The notes under the pieces are model-generated. The model saw only the letters and a list, made by a program, of their open reading frames with translations. It searched no databases and had not been told where the DNA came from. The translations under genes and the position numbers were made by a program. Positions 1-8,984 of a stretch of DNA of 38,137 bases are shown piece by piece. Each line of letters begins with the position of its first letter. Position 1 is the first letter of the stretch. This stretch comes from JAIOPA01 sp046076045 (GTDB lineage: Bacteria; Eisenbacteria; RBG-16-71-46), in contig JBJTRI010000126.1 in assembly GCA_046076045.1 (NCBI GenBank), forward strand, positions 1 to 38,137, given 5' to 3'.

Positions 1-4
1 AGCG

Positions 5-1195
<1,191 letters not shown>

Positions 1196-1204
1196 GGGGT
1201 CAAC

Positions 1205-1510
<306 letters not shown>

Positions 1511-1539
1511 CCCGGGACATCGGGCGGAGCGACGGCCAT

Positions 1540-1554
1540 GGGAACCCGGTTCCC
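1540..1554 (+). other. Small hairpin in the rpsJ-rplC spacer
   Basis: GGGAAC, a three-base CCG loop and GTTCCC form a perfect 6-bp stem in the 76-base gap between rpsJ and rplC. There is no T-run after it, so it is not an obvious terminator. It could be an mRNA structure affecting rplC translation, but nothing here proves a function. Confidence 0.35.
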
Positions 1555-1586
1555 GCGGTGCGCCTCCGTGAAAGGACCTCACGAAC

Positions 1587-2207
1587 ATGATGGGTATCAT
1601 CGGGAAGAAGATCGGGATGACGCAGCTCTTCGACGAGAAGGGCGACGTCGTGCCGGTGACCGTGATCGAGGCCGGACCGTGCACCGTGACGGAGATCCGG
1701 ACGTCCGAGCGCGACGGCTACACCGCGCTCCAGCTCGGTTTCGGCACGAACAAGGAGAGCCGCTTCTCGAAGCCGGTCCTCGGCCAGTTCAAGAAGCGGA
1801 ACCTCCCGGCCTCGCGTCACCTGCGCGAGTTCCGGGTGGGCGACGTCTCGAGCTTCACCCTGGGCCAGACGCTCGGCGTCTCGCTGTTCGAGAAGGGTGA
1901 GCACGTCGACGTCGAGGGCACGACCAAGGGCCGCGGCTTCGCGGGTGTCATCAAGCGCCACGGCTTCACGGCCGGCACGGCGTCGCACGGCCCCACGATG
2001 GGTCGCGAGCCGGGCTCGATCGGTTCGTCCGCCTACCCGTCGCGCGTCATCAAGGGCAAGCGTCTCCCCGGCCGTATGGGCGGCAAGGCGCTCACCATCA
2101 AGAATCTCGTGGTCGCCGGTGTGGATGCCGAGCAGAACGTCATCCTGGTGCGGGGTGCGATCCCCGGTCCGCCGAACGGCCTCGTCTACGTTCTCAAGCG
2201 GGGCTGA
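1587..2207 (+). CDS. rplC: 50S ribosomal protein L3
   Basis: L3 is an early assembly protein of the large subunit, with a loop reaching the peptidyl-transferase centre. The protein has 206 residues, normal for the family. It opens with GIIGKKIGMTQLF and carries the GRGFAGVIKRHGF and HGSMGREPGSIG-like (here HGPTMGREPGSIG) loop motifs. Two adjacent ATGs occur; the first (1587) is 10 bases after AAAGGA and is preferred, and the second (1590) would remove one Met. rplD begins 5 bases after its stop. Confidence 0.98.
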   Translation: MMGIIGKKIGMTQLFDEKGDVVPVTVIEAGPCTVTEIRTSERDGYTALQLGFGTNKESRFSKPVLGQFKKRNLPASRHLREFRVGDVSSFTLGQTLGVSLFEKGEHVDVEGTTKGRGFAGVIKRHGFTAGTASHGPTMGREPGSIGSSAYPSRVIKGKRLPGRMGGKALTIKNLVVAGVDAEQNVILVRGAIPGPPNGLVYVLKRG

Positions 2208-2212
2208 CGGAC

Positions 2213-2842
2213 ATGAACGCGAAGCTCTACGGAATCGACGGCGCGGACAAGGGCACCACGACCCTGCCCGACGAGCTGTTCGCCCAGCCGGTGCACGAGC
2301 ACCTGATGTGGCTGTCGGTGAAGCGCCACCTCGGCAACCAGCGTCAGGGCACGGCCATGGTCAAGAACAAGGGCCTGGTCTCCGGCGGTGGCAAGAAGCC
2401 GTTCAAGCAGAAGGGCACCGGTAACGCCCGCCAGGGCTCGAACACGTCCCCGCTCATGCCGGGCGGCGGTCGCGCTTTCGGTCCCAAGCCGCACAGCCAC
2501 CGCACCGAGATGCCGAAGCGCCAGCGGCGCGCGGCCCTCGTGTCGGCGCTGTCGCTGCGCGCGGGTGAGAGCGCGGTGAGCGTGATCGAGGGGATCGCGG
2601 TGGACGCTGCGCCGAAGACGGCGAAGGTCGCTGCGGTGCTCAAGAAGATGGGCCTCTCGGGCAAGAAGACGTTGCTCGTGGTCGGCCAGCAGAACGACAC
2701 GGTCTGGAAGTCGGTGCGCAATCTGCGCGGCGTGCACACGACGCTCGCGCACCAGCTCAATGCCTATGACCTCCTGGACTGCGAGCAGCTGCTGCTCACG
2801 CAGGAGGGGCTCGACCGTGTGAAGGAGGTCTTCGCGAAATGA
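2213..2842 (+). CDS. rplD: 50S ribosomal protein L4
   Basis: L4 is a primary 23S rRNA-binding protein that lines the peptide exit tunnel; in E. coli it also represses its own S10 operon. The protein has 209 residues. The extended tunnel loop is recognisable as GGGKKPFKQKGTGNARQGS, followed by GGGRAFGPKPHSH. The C-terminal domain holds LLVVGQQND and the final LLLTQEGLDRVKEVF helix. Its last four bases overlap the start of rplW (ATGA), which implies coupled translation. Whether this L4 autoregulates cannot be seen. Confidence 0.98.
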   Translation: MNAKLYGIDGADKGTTTLPDELFAQPVHEHLMWLSVKRHLGNQRQGTAMVKNKGLVSGGGKKPFKQKGTGNARQGSNTSPLMPGGGRAFGPKPHSHRTEMPKRQRRAALVSALSLRAGESAVSVIEGIAVDAAPKTAKVAAVLKKMGLSGKKTLLVVGQQNDTVWKSVRNLRGVHTTLAHQLNAYDLLDCEQLLLTQEGLDRVKEVFAK

Positions 2843-3132
2843 GCACGGATCCGCGTTCGATCATCCGCAAGGTGCTCATCACCGAGAAGGGCGCCATCCT
2901 GCGGGAAACGCATCGCCAGTACTTCTTCGAGGTGGCGCGCGACGCCAACAAGATCGAGATCAAGCGCGCCATCGAGACCGTCTTCAACGTGAAGGTGGAC
3001 TCGGTCCAGACGATGCAGCTGCAGGGCAAGGTCAAGCGGCAGGGCCGCTGGGTCGGCCGCCGCAGCGACTGGAAGAAGGCCATCGTGACGCTCAAGCCCG
3101 ATCAGCGGATCGAGCTGCTCGAGCAGATCTGA
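2839..3132 (+). CDS. rplW: 50S ribosomal protein L23
   Basis: L23 sits at the tunnel exit and docks trigger factor and SRP. The 97-residue protein shows the family pattern: a start near IIRKVLITEKGAI, FEVARDANKIEIKRAIETVFNVKVDSVQT in the core, then the basic GKVKRQGRWVGRRSDWKKAIVTL segment. The start codon overlaps the rplD stop by four bases. The length is typical of bacterial L23, with no extension or truncation. Confidence 0.98.
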   Translation: MSTDPRSIIRKVLITEKGAILRETHRQYFFEVARDANKIEIKRAIETVFNVKVDSVQTMQLQGKVKRQGRWVGRRSDWKKAIVTLKPDQRIELLEQI

Positions 3133-3148
3133 CGACGAGGAACGACCA

Positions 3149-3973
3149 ATGGGTCTCAGGAAATTCCGCCCGATCACGCCGACGCTCCGGCACACCGTCA
3201 TGCCGGACTATTCGGAGCTGACGCGTTCGCGGCCGGTGAAGTCGCTGACGGAGCGCCTGCACAAGACGGGTGGCCGCAACAACTACGGCCACGTGTCGAT
3301 GCGCTGGATCAGTGGTGGTCACAAGCAGCGGTACCGCATCGTGGACTTCCGCCGCGACAAGGACGGCATCGCCGCCCGCGTCGCGAGCATCGAGTACGAT
3401 CCGAACCGCTCGGCTCGCATCGCGCTGCTCCACTACCTGGACGGCGAGCGCCGCTACATCGTGGCGCCCGACGGCCTCAAGGTGGGGGACCAGCTCATGT
3501 CGGGTCCGACCGCCGAGATCCAGACCGGCAACTGCCTCAGCCTCCGCCACATCCCGGTCGGTACGAACGTGCACAACGTCGAGCTGTACCCGGGTCGCCG
3601 TTCGCGCATCGCGCGCTCGGCGGGCGCCTTCTGCCAGCTCATGGCGAAGGAGGGCGACTACGCCCAGCTGCGTCTGCCGTCCGGTGAGGTGCGCAAGTTC
3701 CACGTGAACTGCCGCGCCGTCATCGGTCAGGTCGGCAACCTCGACCACGAGAACCGCTCGCTCGGCAAGGCCGGCCGCAGCCGTTGGCTCGGTTACGCCC
3801 CGTCGGTGCGCGGTGTCGCGATGAATCCCGTCGACCACCCCATGGGCGGTGGCGAAGGCAAGACCTCGGGCGGCCGTCACCCGTGCTCGCCGTGGGGCAA
3901 GATCACCAAGGGCCTCAAGACCCGCCGTCGCAAGCTGAGCGATACGCTCATCGTGCGCCGCCGGAAGAAGTAA
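3149..3973 (+). CDS. rplB: 50S ribosomal protein L2
   Basis: L2 is required for subunit association and peptidyl-transferase activity. The protein has 274 residues, the standard length. The N-terminal RKFRPITPTLRHTV, the central KHKQRYRIVDFRRDK-like stretch (here GHKQRYRIVDFRRDK) and the C-terminal GVAMNPVDHPMGGGEGK loop, with its conserved His, are all present. The gene ends in RRRKK. A GAGGAA ribosome site lies about 8 bases before the ATG. Confidence 0.98.
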   Translation: MGLRKFRPITPTLRHTVMPDYSELTRSRPVKSLTERLHKTGGRNNYGHVSMRWISGGHKQRYRIVDFRRDKDGIAARVASIEYDPNRSARIALLHYLDGERRYIVAPDGLKVGDQLMSGPTAEIQTGNCLSLRHIPVGTNVHNVELYPGRRSRIARSAGAFCQLMAKEGDYAQLRLPSGEVRKFHVNCRAVIGQVGNLDHENRSLGKAGRSRWLGYAPSVRGVAMNPVDHPMGGGEGKTSGGRHPCSPWGKITKGLKTRRRKLSDTLIVRRRKK

Positions 3974-3988
3974 GGGAGCCACAGACAG

Positions 3989-4276
3989 ATGGCGCGTTCA
4001 ATCAAGAAGGGGCCGTACGTCGTCGACTCCCTCGTTCGCAAGATCGAGACGATGAACCGGAGCGGCGAGAAGCGCGTGCTCAAGACCTGGGCTCGTCGCT
4101 GCACGGTGCTGCCCGAGTTCGTCGGACACACCCTCGCGGTGCACAACGGCAACAAGTTCATCCCCATCTACGTGACCGAGAACATGGTGGGGCACAAGCT
4201 CGGTGAGTTCGTGCCGACGCGGATCTTCCGCGGGCACACCGAGAAGGCCAAAACGGTCGAAACGCCCGGGAAGTGA
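3989..4276 (+). CDS. rpsS: 30S ribosomal protein S19
   Basis: S19 pairs with S13 in the small-subunit head near the A-site tRNA. The 95-residue protein carries RSIKKGPYVVDSLVRKIE at the start, the SxxxP-type middle (TVLPEFVGHTLAVHNGNKFIPIYVTENMVGHKLGEF) and a TRIFRGH end. It has the usual length. The gene end overlaps a possible GTG of rplV, but rplV most likely starts 3 bases downstream of the stop. Confidence 0.98.
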   Translation: MARSIKKGPYVVDSLVRKIETMNRSGEKRVLKTWARRCTVLPEFVGHTLAVHNGNKFIPIYVTENMVGHKLGEFVPTRIFRGHTEKAKTVETPGK

Positions 4277-4278
4277 TC

Positions 4279-4617
4279 ATGGAAGCGAAAGCGATTCAGC
4301 GCTACGTGCGCATCACGCCCAGCAAGTGCAACCAGGTGCTGGAACTCATCCGTGGCATGAGCGTGGAGCAGGCGGACATCACCCTGCAGTTCACGCCCAA
4401 GCTCGGTGCCCGCATCGTCAAGAAGGTGCTCAAGTCCGCGGTGTCGAACGCGCTCCAGGAGGGCAAGGTGCGCGCCGAGGACCTGTACGTGAAGGAAGCC
4501 GTCGTCGGCGCCGGGCCGACCCTGAAGCGCTGGCTGCCGCGCGCGCAGGGCCGTGCCACGCCGATCCTCAAGCGCACGAGCCACGTGTCGGTGACCGTGG
4601 CCACGAGGGAGTCGTAA
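4279..4617 (+). CDS. rplV: 50S ribosomal protein L22
   Basis: L22 has a beta-hairpin that forms the exit-tunnel constriction together with L4. The 112-residue protein shows YVRITPSKCNQVLELIRGMSVEQA, the VLKSAVSNA helix and the hairpin LKRWLPRAQGRATPILKRTSH. I start it at the ATG at 4279, giving MEAKAIQRYVRI as in the family; a GTG two codons earlier overlaps the rpsS stop and is less likely. rpsC starts 3 bases after its stop. Confidence 0.97.
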   Translation: MEAKAIQRYVRITPSKCNQVLELIRGMSVEQADITLQFTPKLGARIVKKVLKSAVSNALQEGKVRAEDLYVKEAVVGAGPTLKRWLPRAQGRATPILKRTSHVSVTVATRES

Positions 4618-4620
4618 GTC

Positions 4621-5280
4621 ATGGGGCAGAAAACCAATCCGATCGGCCTGCGCCTCGGGATCGTCAAGACCTGGGATTCGCGCTGGTTCGCCAAGCGCGG
4701 CTACCCGGAGATGCTGAAGGAGGACCTGCTCATCAAGCGGTACCTCAAGAAGCGTCTCTACCAGGCCGGCATCTCGCGCATCACCATCGAGCGCAAGGGT
4801 GAGAAGATCACCATCGGCATCAAGACCGCGCGTCCGGGTCTGGTGATCGGTCGCAAGGGTGAGCAGGTCGACAAGCTCTCCGAGGAGATGAAGCAGCTGA
4901 CCAAGAAGCAGGTCCAGCTGAACATCGAGGAGATCAAGCGCGCCGACCTCGACGCCCAGCTCGTGGCCGAGCACATCGCCAAGCAGCTCGAGCAGCGCGT
5001 GTCGTTCCGTCGCGCCATGAAGAAGGCGATCGCCTCGTCCATGCGCGCCGGTGCCCAGGGCATCCGCGTGAACTGCACCGGCCGTCTCGGTGGTTCGGAG
5101 ATGGCCCGCTTCGAGACCTATCGCGAGGGGCGCGTGCCCCTGCACACCCTGCGCGCGGACATCGACTTCGCCCGCGCGACCGCCAACACGGCCTACGGCA
5201 CGTGCGGCGTGAAGGTGTGGATGTTCCACGGCGAAGTGCTGGACAAGGCCGCGGCCGCTGCGGCCCCGGCGGCTCGGTAG
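4621..5280 (+). CDS. rpsC: 30S ribosomal protein S3
   Basis: S3 lines the mRNA entry channel and is part of the ribosomal helicase with S4 and S5. The 219-residue protein begins MGQKTNPIGLRLGI and contains the KH-domain GxxG-type motif (RPGLVIGRKGEQVDKL). Its C-terminal domain holds GIRVNCTGRLGGSEMAR and DIDFARATANTAYGTCGVKVW. The tail ends in an Ala/Pro run, which is variable in the family. Confidence 0.98.
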   Translation: MGQKTNPIGLRLGIVKTWDSRWFAKRGYPEMLKEDLLIKRYLKKRLYQAGISRITIERKGEKITIGIKTARPGLVIGRKGEQVDKLSEEMKQLTKKQVQLNIEEIKRADLDAQLVAEHIAKQLEQRVSFRRAMKKAIASSMRAGAQGIRVNCTGRLGGSEMARFETYREGRVPLHTLRADIDFARATANTAYGTCGVKVWMFHGEVLDKAAAAAAPAAR

Positions 5281-5292
5281 GAGACCCGACCC

Positions 5293-5715
5293 ATGTTGAT
5301 GCCGAAGCGAGTCAAATACCGCAGGGTCCACCGCGGTCGCATGAACGGAAAGGCCTATCGCGGGTCGAGCATCGCGTTCGGCGAGTTCGCGCTCCAGGCC
5401 CTGCAGCCGGCCTGGGTCACGAGCCGCCAGATCGAGGCCGCCCGTGTCGCCATCACGCGCACCATCAAGCGTGGCGGCAAGGTGTGGATCCGGGTGTTCC
5501 CGGACAAGCCGGTCACCAAGAAGCCGGCCGAGACCCGAATGGGTAAGGGCAAGGGCTCGCCCGAGTTCTGGGTCGCGGTCGTCAAGCCCGGCCGCGTGCT
5601 GTTCGAGATCGAGGGCATCTCGCGCGAACTCGCCAAGGCCGCGTTCGAGCTCGGTGCCTCGAAGCTGCCGATCAAGACGCGTTTCATCGAGCGTCAGAAC
5701 CTGGAAGGGGAGTGA
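5293..5715 (+). CDS. rplP: 50S ribosomal protein L16
   Basis: L16 binds near the A-site tRNA elbow and is a late assembly protein. The 140-residue protein starts MLMPKRVKYRRVHRGRMNGKAYRG, matching the family start, so the ATG at 5293 is chosen over the one at 5299. The conserved RIFPDKPVTKKPAETRMGKGKG-type loop (here beginning RVFPDKPVT) and the C-terminal AFELGASKLPIKTRFIER are complete. A GGAG site overlaps the rpsC stop just upstream. Confidence 0.98.
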   Translation: MLMPKRVKYRRVHRGRMNGKAYRGSSIAFGEFALQALQPAWVTSRQIEAARVAITRTIKRGGKVWIRVFPDKPVTKKPAETRMGKGKGSPEFWVAVVKPGRVLFEIEGISRELAKAAFELGASKLPIKTRFIERQNLEGE

Positions 5716-5717
5716 GC

Positions 5718-5927
5718 ATGGCGACCCGCGTGAAGGCCGCGTCCATCCGTGAGATGGGCCCGGACGAGATCCGCACCCGCGTCGGTGAGCTGCGCGAGGA
5801 GCTGTTCAACCTCCGGTTCCGTAACTCGATGAAGCAGTTGGACAACCCGCTCAAGATCCGCGAGAGCCGCCGCGAGATGGCGCGCCTGCTCACGGTGTTG
5901 AAGGAGAAGGAGCGCGCCGGCCGCTGA
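5718..5927 (+). CDS. rpmC: 50S ribosomal protein L29
   Basis: L29 is a small helical protein at the tunnel exit next to L23. From the ATG at 5718 it has 69 residues. The two-helix signature is clear: IREMGPDEIRTRVGELREELFNLRF and LDNPLKIRESRREMARLLTVLKEKE. A GTG at 5712 overlapping the rplP stop would add two residues; the ATG, preceded by GGGGAG, fits better. Confidence 0.96.
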   Translation: MATRVKAASIREMGPDEIRTRVGELREELFNLRFRNSMKQLDNPLKIRESRREMARLLTVLKEKERAGR

Positions 5928-5950
5928 GGCCGTGCGCGATCCGAATCACC

Positions 5951-6211
5951 ATGACGACGGAACGCAATCGCAGGAAGGTCCGCACCGGTAAGGTGGTGAG
6001 CGACCGCATGGACAAGACGGTGGTCGTGTCCATCGAGCGTCTCGTGCAGCACACCACCGTCGGCCGTTACGTGCGGCGCCGTGAGAAGTTCAAGGTCCAC
6101 GACGAGAACAACGAGTGCAGGATCGGTGACACGATCCGCTTCATGGAGACGCGGCCCATGTCCAAGGACAAGCGCTGGCGTTTCGTGGAGTTCGTCGAGC
6201 GTGCGAAGTAA
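5951..6211 (+). CDS. rpsQ: 30S ribosomal protein S17
   Basis: S17 is an OB-fold primary binder of 16S rRNA. The 86-residue protein reads RKVRTGKVVSDRMDKTVVVSIERLVQH and then a KFKVHDENNECRIGDTIRFMETRPMSKDKRW core, the standard S17 pattern. The length is normal. It lies 23 bases after rpmC and 15 bases before rplN. Confidence 0.97.
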   Translation: MTTERNRRKVRTGKVVSDRMDKTVVVSIERLVQHTTVGRYVRRREKFKVHDENNECRIGDTIRFMETRPMSKDKRWRFVEFVERAK

Positions 6212-6226
6212 CCCGGGAGCCCTGTC

Positions 6227-6595
6227 ATGATCCAGTTGCGAACGATGGTGACCGTGGCGGACAACTCGGGGGCGAAGCGCGCCCAGTGCATCAAGGTCCT
6301 CGGCGGGCATCACAAGCGGTACGGTCGGTTGGGCGACATCGTGGTCGTGTCCGTGAAGGACGCGATCCCGGGCGCCGCCGTGAAGAAGGGTGAGGTCGCG
6401 AAGGCGGTCGTCGTGCGCGCGGTGAAGGAGGTCCGTCGTAAGGACGGTTCCTACATCCGCTTCGACGAGAACGCGGTCGTGCTCATCAACAACGAGAAGG
6501 AGCCGCGCGGGACCCGTATCTTCGGGCCGGTGGCTCGCGAGCTGCGCGAGAAGCAGTTCATGAAGATCATCTCGCTCGCGCCGGAGGTCATCTGA
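6227..6595 (+). CDS. rplN: 50S ribosomal protein L14
   Basis: L14 forms part of the inter-subunit bridge and of the landing site for GTPase factors. The 122-residue protein begins MIQLRTMVTVADNSGAKRAQCIKVLGG and contains the GDIVVVSVKDAIPG and RIFGPVARELREKQFMKIISLAPEVI signatures. It is full length. The stop TGA overlaps the ATG of rplX by one base. Confidence 0.98.
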   Translation: MIQLRTMVTVADNSGAKRAQCIKVLGGHHKRYGRLGDIVVVSVKDAIPGAAVKKGEVAKAVVVRAVKEVRRKDGSYIRFDENAVVLINNEKEPRGTRIFGPVARELREKQFMKIISLAPEVI

Positions 6596-6918
6596 TGTCC
6601 CTCAAGATCCGTAGGGGCGACACGGTCATGGTGATCGCCGGCGACGACAAGGGGAAGACCGGTCGGGTCCTCTCCGTGGACGAGGCCAAGAGCCGCGTCA
6701 CCGTCGAGAAGGTGAACTTCGTGAAGCGTCACACGCGTGCGCGCAGCCAGGCGCAGCCGGGCGGCATCCTCGAGAAGGAGGCCCCCATCCACATCTCGAA
6801 CGTCATGCTCTACGACCCGAAGGCGGGTCGCGGTGTGCGCGTCGGGGTGAAGGTCCTGAAGGACGGCAAGCGCGAGCGCATCTCGCGCGCGACCGGCGAC
6901 ACGATCAGCAAGGAGTAG
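6595..6918 (+). CDS. rplX: 50S ribosomal protein L24
   Basis: L24 is an assembly-initiator protein with an N-terminal KOW motif. The 107-residue protein shows KIRRGDTVMVIAGDDKGKTGRVLSVD (KOW), then VNFVKRHTRARSQAQPGGILEKEAPIHISNVMLYDP. The start overlaps the rplN stop (TGATG), giving translational coupling. The gene is followed by an unusually long 149-base spacer before rplE. Confidence 0.98.
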   Translation: MSLKIRRGDTVMVIAGDDKGKTGRVLSVDEAKSRVTVEKVNFVKRHTRARSQAQPGGILEKEAPIHISNVMLYDPKAGRGVRVGVKVLKDGKRERISRATGDTISKE

Positions 6919-7067
6919 CGGTGCAGCCGTCCGCGCGAGCGGGCGGTTGACCGAGGAGTTCGGCGCGCCGGTTGGCGCGACGGCGAGCCCACCGCGAGTG
7001 GGACGACGGTTCCCCGGCACCAGGGGGTGGGGACCGACGGAAGGGTCCTCTGGAGAGAAACGAGCAC
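6919..7067 (+). promoter_or_regulatory. Structured 149-base leader before rplE
   Basis: This is the longest spacer inside the spc block. It holds an 8-bp stem at 6927-6946 (CCGTCCGC / GCGGGCGG with one G-U pair) closed by a GCGA tetraloop. Near the rplE ribosome site there is a second stem (GGGGACC / GGTCCTC, one G-U pair, 8-base loop). In E. coli the repressor S8 binds spc mRNA at the rplX-rplE junction, exactly this position. I infer a translational control leader; the S8 match itself is not demonstrated. Confidence 0.45.
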
Positions 7068-7736
7068 ATGGCGGACGAGAAGAAGAGCAAGAGCCAGGGC
7101 GCGAAGGCCCCGAAGGAAGGCGGCAAGGGTGGTCGTGGCGGCGCCGCGACGACCTACGAGACCGCTGCGGGCAAGCCGTCGGGTCCCAAGGAGAAGCCGC
7201 GTTTCGCGACGCACTACGCCGAGAAGGTGCAGCCCGAGCTCATGAAGAAGTTCGGGTACGACAGCGTCATGCAGGCGCCGCGCTTCGTGAAGATCGTCAT
7301 CAACATGGGCGTCGGTGACGCGACCTCGGACATCAAGAACATCGACATGGCCCTCAACGAACTCGCGCAGATCAGCGGCCAGAAGCCGTCGGTCCGCCGC
7401 GCGAAGAAGGCCATCTCGAACTTCAAGCTGCGTCAGGGCCTGCCCATCGGTTGCATGGTCACGCTGCGTGGCGCGCGGATGTTCGAGTTCTACGACCGTC
7501 TCGTGAACGTCGCGGTGCCGCGTATCCGTGACTTCCGCGGCCTCTCGCCGCGGTCGTTCGACGGGCGTGGTAACTACTCCGTGGGGTTCAAGGAGCAGAT
7601 CATCTTCCCCGAGATCAACATCGAGAAGGTCCAGAAGACCCGCGGTATGGACGTCACGATCGTGACCACCGCGAAGACCGATGAAGAGGGGCGGGAACTG
7701 CTCAAGCTCATGAACATGCCGTTCCGCCAGCGATAG
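7068..7736 (+). CDS. rplE: 50S ribosomal protein L5 with N-terminal extension
   Basis: L5 binds 5S rRNA and contacts P-site tRNA. From the ATG at 7068, preceded by GGAGAG, the protein has 222 residues, about 40 more than typical. The extra N-terminus (residues 1-42) is rich in Lys, Gly and Ala and looks disordered. The conserved domain starts near HYAEKVQPELMKKFGY and continues with RFVKIVINMGVGDA, KPSVRRAKKAISNFKLRQGLPIG and the C-terminal GMDVTIVTTAKTDEEGRELL. An upstream in-frame start at 6972 exists but lacks a ribosome site and adds unrelated sequence. Confidence 0.95.
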   Translation: MADEKKSKSQGAKAPKEGGKGGRGGAATTYETAAGKPSGPKEKPRFATHYAEKVQPELMKKFGYDSVMQAPRFVKIVINMGVGDATSDIKNIDMALNELAQISGQKPSVRRAKKAISNFKLRQGLPIGCMVTLRGARMFEFYDRLVNVAVPRIRDFRGLSPRSFDGRGNYSVGFKEQIIFPEINIEKVQKTRGMDVTIVTTAKTDEEGRELLKLMNMPFRQR

Positions 7737-7751
7737 GCGAGGGGGTTCTTC

Positions 7752-7937
7752 GTGGCCAAGAAGTCGATCGTCGAGAAGTGGAAGCGGGAGCCGAAGTTCA
7801 AGGTGCGCGGTTACAACCGCTGCCACCGTTGCGGCCGGCCGCGCGCGTTCCTGCGCGATTTCGGTCTCTGCCGTATCTGCTTCCGTGAGTTGGCGCTGTC
7901 GGGCCAGATCCCGGGCGTCGTCAAGTCGAGCTGGTAA
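7752..7937 (+). CDS. rpsN: 30S ribosomal protein S14, zinc-binding type (type Z)
   Basis: S14 is a small-subunit head protein. This is the short 61-residue form with a zinc ribbon: C24-x2-C27 and C40-x2-C43 in YNRCHRCGRPRAFLRDFGLC-type sequence, ending in GQIPGVVKSSW. It starts with GTG at 7752, 15 bases after rplE, behind a GAGGGGG site. The zinc-retaining form is common outside zinc-limited or paralog-carrying genomes. A 98-base structured spacer follows. Confidence 0.97.
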   Translation: MAKKSIVEKWKREPKFKVRGYNRCHRCGRPRAFLRDFGLCRICFRELALSGQIPGVVKSSW

Positions 7938-8035
7938 CTGCGGGAGCGAGGCTCCCGAGGGTCGCGTCCCCCCTGGACGCAAGGGCCAGGCTGCAATCGG
8001 TCGTCGCCGGTTGAACGCTGGTTCACGGAGGTTCC
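7938..8035 (+). promoter_or_regulatory. Structured 98-base spacer before rpsH
   Basis: Three perfect stems follow one another between rpsN and rpsH: a 7-bp stem with a GAG loop at 7941-7957, a 6-bp stem GCGTCC/GGACGC at 7964-7980, and a 5-bp stem TGAAC/GTTCA at 8012-8025 that ends beside the GGAGG ribosome site of rpsH. No T-run follows any of them, so termination is not indicated. A translational control element is plausible but unproven. Confidence 0.4.
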
Positions 8036-8434
8036 ATGTCGGTCAGTGATCCCGTGGCGGATTTCCTCACCTGCATCCGCAACGCCATCGGCGCGAAGCA
8101 CCGCAAGGTGGACGTGCCGTCGTCGCGGATGAAGCAGGAGCTCGCCAAGGTGCTGCTTCGTGAGCGGTTCATCAACAACTTCAAGGTCATCGAGGCTGCG
8201 GGCCAGGGCACGCTGCGCGTGTATCTCAAGTACACGAGCGACGACACGTGCGTCATCACCGGCCTGAAGCGCGTGAGCAAGCCCGGTCGTCGAGTCTACG
8301 TCCCCAAGACGCGCATCCCGCGCGTCATGGGCGGTCTCGGCGTCTCGGTCGTCTCCACGTCGCGCGGTCTCCTGACCGACCGCGAGGCCCGTGAGTCGGG
8401 TCTCGGCGGCGAACTCGTCTGCCAGGTCTGGTAA
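8036..8434 (+). CDS. rpsH: 30S ribosomal protein S8
   Basis: S8 is a primary 16S rRNA binder and, in E. coli, the translational repressor of the spc operon. The 132-residue protein starts SVSDPVADFLTCIRNAIGAKHRKVDVPSSRMKQELAKVLL and ends with the hallmark GLGVSVVSTSRGLLTDREAR and GGELVCQVW. The length is standard. The ATG is preceded by CGGAGG and by a spacer with three possible hairpins. Confidence 0.98.
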   Translation: MSVSDPVADFLTCIRNAIGAKHRKVDVPSSRMKQELAKVLLRERFINNFKVIEAAGQGTLRVYLKYTSDDTCVITGLKRVSKPGRRVYVPKTRIPRVMGGLGVSVVSTSRGLLTDREARESGLGGELVCQVW

Positions 8435-8447
8435 GGAGGGGCACCGA

Positions 8448-8984
8448 ATGTCTCGCGTCGGCAAGAAGCCCGTCCCGATCCCCGGCGGTGTCACCGTCAC
8501 GGTGGCGGACGGCGTCGTGAAGGTGAAGGGACCCAAGGTCGAACTGCAGCACCCCGTGCTCGCCAGCACCTCGGTCGTCGTGGACGGCAACGAGGTCAAG
8601 GTCAGCTCGGACAAGATCACGCGCAACCCGGCGTTCGGCACCATGCGTGCCCAGATCAACAACATGGTCATCGGCGTCACGACCGGCTTCACCAAGACGC
8701 TCGAGATCGTGGGCACCGGGTACCGCGCGAACATGGAGGGCAAGAAGCTCGTGCTCCAGCTCGGCTTCTCGCACCCCGTCGAGTTCATGCCCCCCGAGGG
8801 CATCACCATCAAGGTCGAGAATCCCACGCGCGTCAGCATCAGCGGCGCGGACAAGGCTCAGGTCGGTCAGGTGGCGGCGGACATCCGCGGCTTCCGTCCG
8901 CCGGAGCCGTACAAGGGCAAGGGCGTGAAGTACGAAGGCGAGTACATCCGTCGTAAGGCCGGAAAGGCTGCGGGGTCGGCGTAA
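8448..8984 (+). CDS. rplF: 50S ribosomal protein L6
   Basis: L6 lies near the sarcin-ricin loop and the factor-binding site. From the ATG at 8448, behind AAGGAGGGG, the protein has 178 residues in two related domains. It begins SRVGKKPVPIPGGVTV and ends with the hallmark DIRGFRPPEPYKGKGVKYEGEYI. An in-frame start 19 codons earlier falls inside rpsH and is rejected. Its stop overlaps the rplR start (TAATG). Confidence 0.98.
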   Translation: MSRVGKKPVPIPGGVTVTVADGVVKVKGPKVELQHPVLASTSVVVDGNEVKVSSDKITRNPAFGTMRAQINNMVIGVTTGFTKTLEIVGTGYRANMEGKKLVLQLGFSHPVEFMPPEGITIKVENPTRVSISGADKAQVGQVAADIRGFRPPEPYKGKGVKYEGEYIRRKAGKAAGSA

